From: Drosophila persimilis
Taxonomy: Eukaryota; Arthropoda; Insecta; Diptera; Drosophilidae
NCBI RefSeq assembly: GCF_003286085.1
Contig: NW_020825312.1
Coordinates: 1,860,001 to 1,924,000, forward strand
DNA length: 64,000 bases
Direction: 5' to 3'
A program made the translations under genes and the position numbers. The notes under the pieces are model-generated. The model saw nothing but the letters and a program-made list of their open reading frames with translations, was not told where the DNA came from and made no database searches. Position 1 is the stretch's first letter. Each line of letters opens with the position of its first letter. Below, one piece after another: positions 34,201-45,700 of this stretch.

Positions 34201-35472
34201 AAACTCCATAAGCAGCTTAAACTGTTTTACAAATAACTATTCCTTAGAACTTCTTTTCAAACAATGCTTCGTTCCATTTAAGCCGATTAAATATACATTT
34301 GTTTCCACACACACAAACCTAATCGTACATATGTACATACATGCGAATGTATCTAATCAGACCCACATCACTGAATATCAGTGTTATTTAGAGCTAAAAA
34401 GGAAATTGAATTTGTGCGGTTCGAATTTATTTCGTTTTGGTGCATTGACCGCAGCAGGTCCTTGCATGTTGAAATAAATGTCAAAAAAGAGATCCAAACT
34501 TGTACCGACTTATGTATATCCGTACATACATACGGATATGTGTGTATCTGTATATCTCTGTCTAAAATGAAAATTGCATTCCTCTATGGCTTGGCCGCAA
34601 ACTGACAGCCAAAACAGCAACAGACACTGCAAATGCAGCAGCAGCAACAACCTACAACCTGCAACCAACAACCAACAGCCGAAGAGAAGACATGGCAAAG
34701 ACAGGCGGCTTTGACATGCAACAATAAAAAATTCGCTTGGCCCATTGACTGGCTGACTGACAATCGGGTTTTTGGGTCTGCCCCAAGCGACACACTCGCT
34801 CAGGGCTACCTTAGAGCATTTTTCTCTAAAATTCTCTGTGCTACTGGGGTTTGCTTTTAGCTTGGACGCGGGTATTATGCGATCTTCCGAAAATGAACAA
34901 GAAAGTATTACTTGAGTGGAAGAGCTGATATTCAGCAGGTGTAACAGATAGAAGAAATTATTTGTTGGCTCATAAGTTATATATTTATTTGCATAAACAG
35001 CAGATAGGAGATCGAGATCGATAGGAGATTACGTCCACTTTTTATCCACTGATTCATTGAAAAGCAATTATTCTGCTGGAATAGGAATCAAATCTCAATA
35101 ATGGGTATCCTTTAGTCGGTGTACAAGTGATGGACTGATGTCATTCCAAAATGTTTCCTTGAGTACTCCGGCTCGTATAAATCAGTTTCAGGAATCATGC
35201 TAACTTGCAACTGACACCTACATTTAGTTGGGGCACGCAGCTGGGCGTGGAAACAATCCGATATTACCACATCCATCAAAAAGGTGCCACATACACATAT
35301 GTATCTGTGCGAGTGCTGATGGGAGTGACAGTCAAGTGGGTGTCGGCGTCATTGTAGATTCTTATTTTAGATTTTGTTGCAGTGGTAATGGCTTTTGCAG
35401 TGGCCTAATTAGTTTCAGCCTTGATTGCGAATTGATTTGTGTATTTTAATGGCTCTTTACAGTTGTCATAAC

Positions 35473-36710
35473 ATGGGCTGCGTCTTTGAAGCAGCCAAAG
35501 AGCAGCCCAACAACAAAAAACCACTAACTAGAGCAGCCAGCAAGCAACTAAGAAGGAATCAATGCGGTGCCAGAGGAGCCACAGCGACAACAACACGACC
35601 AGGCAGGGCGTCCTCCACAGTCAGAGTCGTGGAGGGTGGAGAGACGGGCGGAGCAACGACAACGGCAACGCCAACGACAACGCCAACGACCACATTGCGA
35701 CCAGCTGAGGACATCAAAATCAAGGATAACTATCAACAAAATCATAAAACGAAAACGCAAACGCAAACGCAGACGCAAACCGAAACAACAACAGAAATTG
35801 TCGTCGAAACGCAAACAGAAACAGCAAACGCCAAACATCTAAAAGCGGGAACTCGAGTGCTTTTAACGATACAACAGCAACAACAGCAGCAGCCCCAGAA
35901 GAACAACAAGAACCCCAGTCAAGTGGCGCACAAGGACAAAGAAGAGGACGACGAGGACGACGACGGCGAGAACGACGAGTTGGCGACGACACACGGGACG
36001 ACCATTGTCGTCGATAGAGCAGCAGCAGCAGCAGCAGCGGCAGCAGCAGCGGCGGCAGCGGCAGCAGGAATCGATATTGAGGCAACAACGAAGCAAAACC
36101 AAACACTCTGCCCCAATTGCTTAGGCCACAGCCCAGAGATAAGCAGAGAACGAGATCGCGATCGCGATGAGCAGCAGCTGCATCGTCAAAATCGTCGCCG
36201 GAGACGGCTACATCCGGATGCGGATGCGACGGCAGTTTGGGGCCGGATTCGGCCAGGCCTTGGCTCCACCGCAGTGGTTGCTGCCACGCTGGCTGGCATT
36301 TCAACGCTCTCCCTGCACGAGATGCTGCTGCATGCGAGAGCTGCCCTAGCGACCTCGCTGCAGTGGCAGGTGGAGCAGGGGCATGACGACCACGAGCTGC
36401 AGGAGCAGGAGCTGGAAGGGGAGGATCCACGCAAGCAACCACTAGCCTACCAGCCGTGGCGCGACACATATGCATCCTCCGGCATTCTGCCCGCCACAAT
36501 GTCAGCCGCAATCATAGCCAATGTCAGTGCAACGGCCGCCGCCACATCGGCGGCCGCCTACCAGTATCTGGGGCAGCACTACAAGCACTATAGCCAATCG
36601 TTCAGCTTCTATGCCGCCTCCAGTGTCATCCTGATGCTCTGCTATCTGACCAGCACATCCACGGCCGCTGCCACACAGTCGGAGACGGGTGCCCTCGACA
36701 AGCATCCCAT
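35473..36710 (+). CDS. pHCl-1: pHCl-1 first coding exon (low-complexity N-terminus plus signal/anchor)
   Basis: Exon begins at 35463 after TCTTTACAG; ATG 35473 has a good context (ATAACATGG). The encoded 412 residues are Thr/Gln-rich (QTQTQTET runs), then Gln-rich, acidic (EEDDEDDDGEND, about 157-168), Ala-rich, then MSAAIIANVS and the hydrophobic YAASSVILMLCYLTSTSTAA. An internal in-frame ATG at 36499 (CCACAATGT) would give a 712-residue protein with a short leader in front of the hydrophobic stretch. The long open frame in a 1.2-kb exon supports translation of the extension but does not prove it. The donor is GTAAGTGC at 36711. Confidence 0.8.
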
Positions 36711-39700
36711 GTAAGTGCAGTCCCACAACAGAGAGCCCAAAGCCCAGAGCCCAAAGCCCAAAGCCCAGAACCATCCAATGCATACCGGGACACTCGAAAC
36801 TTTATTACACATTTTTTTGTTTTGGTTGAGGAATCCTCGAACACACGTATCCCTCTCTCCCAGTCTATCCATCTTTCTATCTATTTATCTATCTATCTAT
36901 CCATCTATCTATCTATCTGTCTATCTATCTGTCTGTCTCTCCACCACTCTCTATATACATACATATATCTCTCTGTATCGCCTGGTAACCCCTTAAAACA
37001 ACACGAAAAAATTTTCTATTTATTTTTTCTTTTGAAATTCTTTCAGTCATGGCATCGATTGGTCGAAGTAAGTTATTGCACACCTCTTCCTCACCACACA
37101 CACACGCTCTCTCTCTCTCTCTCTCTCTCTTTGTCTCTATCTCTCTCTCTCCAATAACAGAAAAGAGAAAAAAGAAAAAGAAAATGTATTGTATGGACAA
37201 AGAGATATAAAAAAAGAAAAACACAATTTTCGGTTTTATCTTTTTCTCCAATTATAAACAGAATATTCGTTTAATTTTTGAGTTTTTATTTGACTTCACC
37301 AACCGCAATGGTAAAATTGGGTTTCGGTTCGATTTCTGCTGAGGTTTTGCATGCAAATTGAAACAAAAACCACTCTTTTATTTGCAATAAACAAGAGCTT
37401 TAGTGCGATTCTTCAAAAGATACTTCAGATGCTCTCATTCCCAAAATTGTTTGACTCTTATAATACATAATATAAGATCCCCTCTGCTACCAAATTCGCT
37501 TGCTTACTTTATCTTTGAATTGGCTTTGTTGTTCGACATACATACTCGTACTCGTATCTATCCCTAACACTAACCAACATATTCCCCCAAAAACTATTGT
37601 ACATAGATAAATCCCTACACATAGGGCTATCTACAATAAATACTTACTAAATAATTATATATTTTGACTACTATTCGTACTAACCATAAACTGTACAGTG
37701 TACATCCTTTTTGTGTCTACAAACGCACTAAAGAATTCTTTCCGTTTGCCCTACACAGATTCGACGAGTCCAGTTCGGATAAGGAGATATTAGATTTACT
37801 GCTTGAGAAGAAGCGCTACGACAAACGATTACTGCCGCCTGTAAATGGTAAGAAGTTCATGAAGTTTTCCCCTCCCCTCCTCACGCCCAAACGCCCACAC
37901 GCCCCATATTTCCACTCGTGTTTCACTCGTTCTGAACGTTACATTTCCAATTTGTCTAAGTACTCTCCGAGTAGTAGAATGGAGCAGCTCCGAATAACAA
38001 TAATAACAAGCGATGCGATGCAGTTTCCATTTCGGTTTTTGTATCTCTGGCTGGCATCGTTAAGAATTTTGTGGCCAGACTGGTGGGATGGGGGACGTGG
38101 GGGGGGCAGCCACCGTGACAACCCCCCACAGACAACAATCGGCGGAGAAGCAGGGCAACGATGCATGGACACTATAAAATCAATTAAACTTAATGGGCGA
38201 TGCACAAAGGAGATGGACTGTCTGAAGGATGGGTTGATGGGGGGCTTGTAGGGGACCTACTCGTACAAAGTATTGCTGGGAGTAGACCATCCTTCGATCT
38301 TTCGATATGTTTATGCCCTTGGAAATCATTATAATGGGTCGCTCGGGTTTCAAGTGGTATAGAGGGGAAACAAGAAACAGAAAATACCCTCAGATTATTA
38401 TGTGATACCAAATGATGATAGCAAATTGTTTAGACAATTTCCCATTGAATTTTACAGATGAAGACTTTTGCTGTGGTTTACAATCGCCCGATATGGCAAC
38501 AAATCAAAATCCACGGAGACCCCACAATCGCGGTTGGTGTACAAAGTTCCAAAGTTCCACATCAAAAAGATGCATAAATACAAAAAACACTTATTTATTT
38601 AGATTTTTTTCTGTTGTTGTTGCTTACATATAGTAGAGTTAGACATTCATTGACTTACTTTCGTTTCGATATCTGTTTCCCCTCTTTTTGGTTAAGTGAA
38701 GACTTGGTTTGGTTTGGTATTTTCCATTTATTTTTTGTTTGTTGCCTATTTTTTCCATTGGCACAATAAAAATTGTAATATTATCGATGGTTTTTCTTGT
38801 ATATTTAATATATTTTGCATACTCTAAATCCCATTGAATAGGCACCCTGACGGTCAACGTGAATGTGCTGCTCCTGAGCTTAGCATCACCCGATGAAAGC
38901 AGCTTGGTAAGTCTTTGGTAGCCACGATAATCCCGAGAAATCAAACAGCTAATATATTTTGAGCAATATGTATGTGTCTTTGCAGAAATATGAGGTGGAA
39001 TTCCTATTGAACCAGCAGTGGAACGATCCACGACTGCAATATGGCAATAAGTCTCATTATGACTTCTTAAATGCTCTGCATCATCATGATAGCATCTGGA
39101 CGCCGGATACGTATTTCATTATGCATGGCGATTTCAAGGATCCCATCATACCAATGCATTTCGCTTTAAGAATATTTCGGAACGGGACCATTACGTACGC
39201 AATGAGGTGTGTGTCCGTATCCCTCTCCTTGTCCCTTCCCCTGTCTCTGTCCCTGTCCTCTGTGCCTGCCCAGATTTGAATATGAATGAATTTTTTATAC
39301 AGAGACGCGAGACGAGGCCAGGCCAAGCTAAGCGGCTTTAATGGCGCCAGAAAATGCAAATTCTTTTCGCTCAAAGTTCATATTCATTAGGGAGACCAGA
39401 GCACAAAATGACAGGCAGGCAGTCGGTGCGCGATATTTTTTTATTCTCTTTTTTTTCCCATTTTTGTTTTTGCTGTAAATTTTCTACAATTTTCTTCGCT
39501 CTGGCTCTGGCTAGTGAAAAATCTTCAAAAAAAAAACGAAGAAAAGGTAGAACTCTGAACTCTGAAAATATGTAAGCTAGCTGGCAAACATACGAGGCAC
39601 GAGGCAGTAATGAAAAATAGCACAAGAAATGGGGCGGCCGGCGCGCCGTGCCAGAATATGAGTAGAATGTAAAAATGTATGCAAATATTTGGCCAGGTAA

Positions 39701-42700
39701 AATATCCCATCTCCTACCTGAACAGGTGGAAAAAATATAACCCCCGACTGGTACGAGGAGTACTCGTATGTTGTTTGCCTTCCTTCCTTCTCCGGGATGC
39801 TGCTAAAAAAAACACACACACATACAGAAAACAGAGCACTGTGCAGAACATATTGCATACATACGAGTACGAGTATATGGCCAACATTTGTTGGATGCTC
39901 ATGTTTGTCTTCATTTTGCCAGCCCTACTGCTCTCTCTCTCCCTTCCGATTCTGTTCCCATTTTCCCCGACTTGTCTACATTTTTAATTCAACAGAACTT
40001 TTCCAATTGACTGCATAGCGCAAAAGTGTCGTCCAGCAATTAAAATAAGTTGCAGTTGCCATTTACTTTCCCCTGCACCTTCTCCTTCTCCTGCTCTGGC
40101 CGGATCCCCACTGTTTGCATGGCCAACAAGAACAAATGTTGGAAAAACTTGCTCCAAATGGGGCGAGAGAGAGAGAGAGAGAGAGGGGAAAAGAGAATAG
40201 GGAATATTATGAATTGATGCTGGCAGAACAAAGCGTGCTATTAAGTGGCAAAGACAAGCAGCATGAAATGGAAGCCAGAGGGGAAATCCAAGGAATTATA
40301 AGGTCCAAATGTTTTATGATAGATTCGAGTCAAAGATGCCATCACAGGTTAAGGCAAAGATGATTTATGAATTGGCCGGCAGTGTAAGGCAGTTGAGATA
40401 AATAAAAAACAGGAGCTTTAATAGTTGTTTTGCTTCCACCAAACCCCTTTAATATTATCCAATTCTCTTTTTCCAGACGACATCTGATTTTATCCTGTCA
40501 GGGCAGCCTACACATATTTCCATTCGATGATCCCAAGTGCTCCTTCTCCATGGAAAGCAGTAAGTTTCACACAAAAACAAAACGAAGCACACTCCTACTC
40601 CAATAATTAAACAGGAAATAAAGTCATACCTCAAATAATTGAATAAGAAATCAAATTAGAAGACTGAGTCGAGAGAAAGAATGTGTAAATAATATGAAAA
40701 TAATGGCAAAGTGTTGAAAATCAACCTGAAGATACTGACGCTGATGCTGATGATGATGATGCTGTTGATGTAGATGCCACAGCCCCAACACTACTGTGGT
40801 TCTTGAGGAAAGGCAGAGCGTGTTGACTGCCACTCGAGGGAAATCTTTGCCTGTATCTGCATCTGTCTGTCTGTGTTTCTGTGTGTTGTGCAACAAGAGG
40901 CGGTGAGTGGCGGTGAAGGCAGGCAGGCAGGCTAAACGACAAAAGCTGACAAAGTGACTAACAAGGCTGACTGACTGCCTGCCACATAGCCAAACCCGCC
41001 AGACAGACAGAGAGACAGAAAGTCTCGTTTGATGTTCACCAGCAACGCTTTTCCAGGCTCTTTTGTCTTTCGCATTGTTTTCCGAAAGTTGCTTCCGGTT
41101 TGTTTCCTCCACCCGTCAACGCCCCCTCCCCACACAAGAACGTGAGCAACATCGTAAATTACTTTGGAGAGGCTGGCAGGCAGGCAGGCAGGCAGGCCAT
41201 TGAGGAGTGACTGGGCCTTGCCGAGATTTTCATCTGCTAGAGGAAACATCGAAGTGTTTTGCTTTTTGCTGCCTGCTGCTCCTTGTCGTGGCTTGTTTGT
41301 CAAATATGATTTAATTTACTCCGCCCTCCGCACTCCAACCCCCACTCTAGAACCCACACACAAATATGTCTTCGACAATGTGCATTTGTGTGTGTGTGCT
41401 AGCGAGGCGTACGAGAATAGAACCCCCATCCAGGCAGTACATTAATGTCATTAATTAATGAAGGGATTACTTGGGGAGTACACAGATACACACATATAGT
41501 ATATTGGGCGGGGTACTGAGATTGTAATCGAATTGGCTCTAACCCTTCTTCGTTTCATCCCACAAACAGTTTCTTACGAGGAATCACAGATCAAGTATGT
41601 TTGGAAAAACGATGAGGATACTCTGCGGAAAAGTCCATCGCTGACCACATTGAATGCGTACTTGATTAAGAATCAAACAACACCCTGCGATCAGAACAGC
41701 TGGAGAGGTAAGTCCTCGGTGGCTCCATGCCCTCAAATTTGTATCTGTATCTGTATTCGTATATTCTTTAGTTATATTGTTAGTTATGTTATATTGGCCA
41801 CAAAAGAACAATTAACTGAGAAATCGGATATGTAGTACTTTTAGTAGTATTTTTCTGGTCTAATGATATTTCTTTCCTACAAAAAGACGTTTTTATGATT
41901 CGTTTTATATAAATATGTATTTTGTATGTAGGTTTCTTTTATATGGACCTTCTCAGTTTAGTAAACCCTACTTTGGCTTGGCTTTTGAACTTATTCTTGT
42001 CTTGATTTACATTCCGTTCCGTAGTCTCAGACCTCGGCTAGACCTCGGCTTTGGCAGCTTCATTTTCATTATGATACTATTAGCAAAAAGTAAAAACAAA
42101 ACGAAAACGATAATTATTAATGGTATAATCTTTGTCTACCTTTCCACTCGCCCACTATTCAAAAACGCTACAAAAAACAACCAACAACCGAATCAAAAAC
42201 CTATATATAATGCTCCCTAGGGAACTACAGCTGTCTTAGGGTCGATTTAATTTTTACCAGAGATCGTGCATTCTATTTCACCACCGTTTTTATACCTGGC
42301 ATTATATTGGTGACGTCGTCCTTTATAACATTCTGGCTAGAATGGAATGCCGTGCCAGCTAGATCGATGATAGGTAACAAACGCCAAAAATCCAACACCA
42401 ACAAATAATGAATCCATAAACAATTTTTACCCCTCGCTCTCTCTCTCTATATATATATATATATATCTCACACTCTCAAACTAAATCAACAACCAACAAC
42501 CAATATATATACTCGTATTCTTAAGAAAATAAATCAAGAAACAATCAATTTTGTCTACCATTGAGAATTGATTTACTTTTGCGCCTTTGCCTATCGTAGA
42601 ATTTGCCTTTTTTCGATTGCCATTGCCCTTCTGTAATGTAATTTGTACAACCTTACCTTATGATTTTGTTTCTGATTGTCACCCGCCCCCAAAACAACCA

Positions 42701-45700
42701 TTCCATTTCAATGCCAAGTAATAATACCAAGTACTACCTACAATAGTTGTTAGTAGCCAAGCAGTGCCCACCAAAAGTATGCGCACACCAGTCCAGCCCA
42801 CACAAGTTTCAGTTTTCATATATACATATGCTAGCTACATAATATGCTCGTAAGGTTTTCTGCATGGATTCTTCTTCGCTTCCTTGTATCCAAATTCAAA
42901 TTCAAATTCAAATAAAAACTCCACCCGAATCGAAAGCCAGCCCCCCAAACACCACTCGTTGCTCGTTGCTCGTTACTCGTTACTCTTTACTCGTTATATC
43001 GAATACCACGATTTCAGTTCTTTCAATCTTATCATTTGTATAGTTCTTATCCAGAAGTACAGCTCAGCGAAGAGAAGAAGCCAACAACTGAACAATAGAT
43101 AATCTAGGCTAGGCTAGGATATATGTATAACCTATACCTACATACATACATACATATATATGGATGTGTCCCTCTCTCTCTCTCTATCTGTCTATCTGTC
43201 TAGTTCTTTCCATCTACATATTTATGTATATCCTTCTGTCTCCTACTGTCTGTCTCTCTCACTCTCACTGTCTGTGTCTGTGTGTCTGTGTGTACGTGTG
43301 TGCGTGTGCGTTAACCTCTGGCCGAATTATATAATTCTCGGCCCCTCGTTTCTTAAAGGTAATTACAGTTGCCTACAGGTCGAGTTGACATTTACCCGTG
43401 ATCGTGCGTATTATTTCACAACCGTTTTCATACCTGGCATTATATTGGTCACCTCGTCGTTTATCACATTTTGGCTGGAATGGAATGCAGTCCCAGCCCG
43501 GGTTATGATCGGTACGTAGCAACCACAAAACAAACAACAACCAAAAAACAACCAAACCAAACAAAAACAAAATCAAATATATACAGAAATCGTAGTCTTC
43601 CAATACAAACGAAATCCATAGTGAAATGCATTTTAGCATTTTTAGGCGCAGTCCTAGTCGAAATTTAACCACAAGAGACAATTGGCCAGCAAAGAGAGTA
43701 TGAATTATAGAGTTCTTCTAGTCTAGGTTCTGGGTTCGTATTATCCGGAAACAACTAACATACGAGTATGCTAGCCCTTACATTTAAACGGATGCGATTC
43801 CCTTTGTTGTTTCAGTTTTAATCCATTACTCATCCGACAGATTCTTTGGTTCCTTTAGTTTCATTTTTTGCTCATTCTCTCATTTGTATTCTCTGACTAT
43901 TCCTGCACTCACACGTATTTTGGTACAAGTAAGCCCCAACTGCTCTGAGAAGTTTTGCATTGCATGAATCTTTGACATTCTTTTACTTAAATTAGGCAGA
44001 TTTTCTGGAGTTTTATTTCCGTGGAAGAGCTTTGGTATACGAACCGACAAAAGCACTCGATCATGCTACATCGATCGTGCTAATTAAGGTTCTCTCATGC
44101 TTAAATAAAATCATTGACCATAAACGTGCAATAAATAAATAAGAAATATATAAGAATAATCAATCACAGGTGACTGCACGATGGCAGAACAAAGATATGA
44201 CTTGGATAGAGATGGGCTCAGAAAGCGAACCACTAGAGAAGACCAAGGCACAACAGTCAAATCCCCAACACACACTGCGGTAGGGCTAATGTAATTATTA
44301 TGCGCTATCTCCGAGCAAAAGCGTTGGAAGAAAACCCAGGAAAAACAGAAACCCAGAAAGAAGGCTAAGCCAAAAGGGAATGTCAACCATCAGCCATCAG
44401 ATGTTGTTGGCAGCCTGCCCCTGGACACGAACCAAGACATGGACACGGCTATTTCCTGGTATTTGCTTTGCCAGCTGCCTGGTGCCTGGTGCCTAGTGTC
44501 CTGTGCCCTGTGGCCTGTGCCCTCGTCTGTGAGATGATGATGACGATGACGTGGAGAGTTGGCCACATCATACGAGTACACGATGATTTATGCATAAGCC
44601 ATATGGCCCACATGGAAAATGCACACCAGAGTGCTTCTGCTGGTTCTGCTGGTTCTGCTCTCTGTGTTCTCCGTGCTTTCTGTGCGTGAAATGCCAACTG
44701 CAGACCAAAGAAAGTGGATACACGAGAGTATTATAGAGAGCTTAAGACTGTACGTGATTTCAAATTGCTGTGGAACGCTGGCTAATTCAATTTGGTGGCT
44801 GGCATTGTCTGCTCAATCTATCTGCAAACACAATCAGTCCATATTCCACTAACAAAAGCGTCTAAATAAATAAACAGTCAAAAAATGGCGAAATGGCTGA
44901 CAGAAAGCGATGGCATTTTGTTAGTCAAAGTGCTGACACGGCATGCACTCCCAGATTCAGATCCAGTTCCAGTTTTTTGGCATCAAAGCTTCGGCAAGTC
45001 GCAGCATCCCAGCATCTTCCTGCCTCATTTGCGACCCGCTCGGGCTCCGCTCCCCAAACGCTCCCCCAAGCATCCGAGCAGTTGAGTGCAGCGTTGAGAT
45101 TTTCCCATCGAGGCAGAAGGGGAAGGGCACACCCTGGAAAAGCGAAGGCAAATTGAAAATCGATGAGGGTCGTGAAGGCAACCAACCGAATGCTGCAAGT
45201 GCTTCTTGTAGCATGCCACGCCAGTACAGTAAAATGTTGCAGCTCTCAGCTAGAGCCAGAGCCAGAGCAGTTACCAAATTGTTGACGCAACTAATTAGGC
45301 AATTAAGATTGATTGTGTCCCATGTTCCAGGGCTCCATCTGTGAATTGCATTTTTGTGTTGGGCGAGGAGAATGAGCAGAATAATTAACAATAAATGCAA
45401 GGCTTTACCCTGCTCTGATTAATTGCATTACGGCGATGCAATAAAACAAAGGAACCCCGAACAAAACCCTTTGATTAATGAAACAAAGGTAGAACACTAT
45501 TCCAAAGAAGATAATTAATGGTTAAAATGAAAATATTTGAATCGAAATAAAAAGATATAACAGAAATTAACAGAAATTGATGATCGAAAGCCTGTTCAAA
45601 CAAAAACTGCTCTGGAAATCGCTCAACCGAAAATCTTACAAAATAATAACTATACACTAATATCCGATACTTTAATAGCACTTTAAATCTAACAAAAACA

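Larger units (their letters stand above)
27611..35462. other. Noncoding region before the first pHCl-1 coding exon
   Basis: About 7.8 kb without a supported coding exon. Contents: a CT/GT-rich tract (28890-28960), CTCTC repeats (30101-30126), CTATG repeats (30269-30289), a GCT run (30371-30401), a GTC run (31177-31214) and an inverted repeat TATCCGTA/TACGGATA (34516-34538). It ends in TTTTAATGGCTCTTTACAG, a good acceptor for the exon at 35463. It is read as 5' intron of pHCl-1. Confidence 0.5.

Noticed and set aside
35720..36511. 263-codon minus-strand open frame over the first pHCl-1 coding exon
   Set aside because: Mirror of a GC-rich, repeat-rich coding exon; composition (Leu/Arg runs) is what the complementary strand of Gln/Ala/Asp repeats gives.
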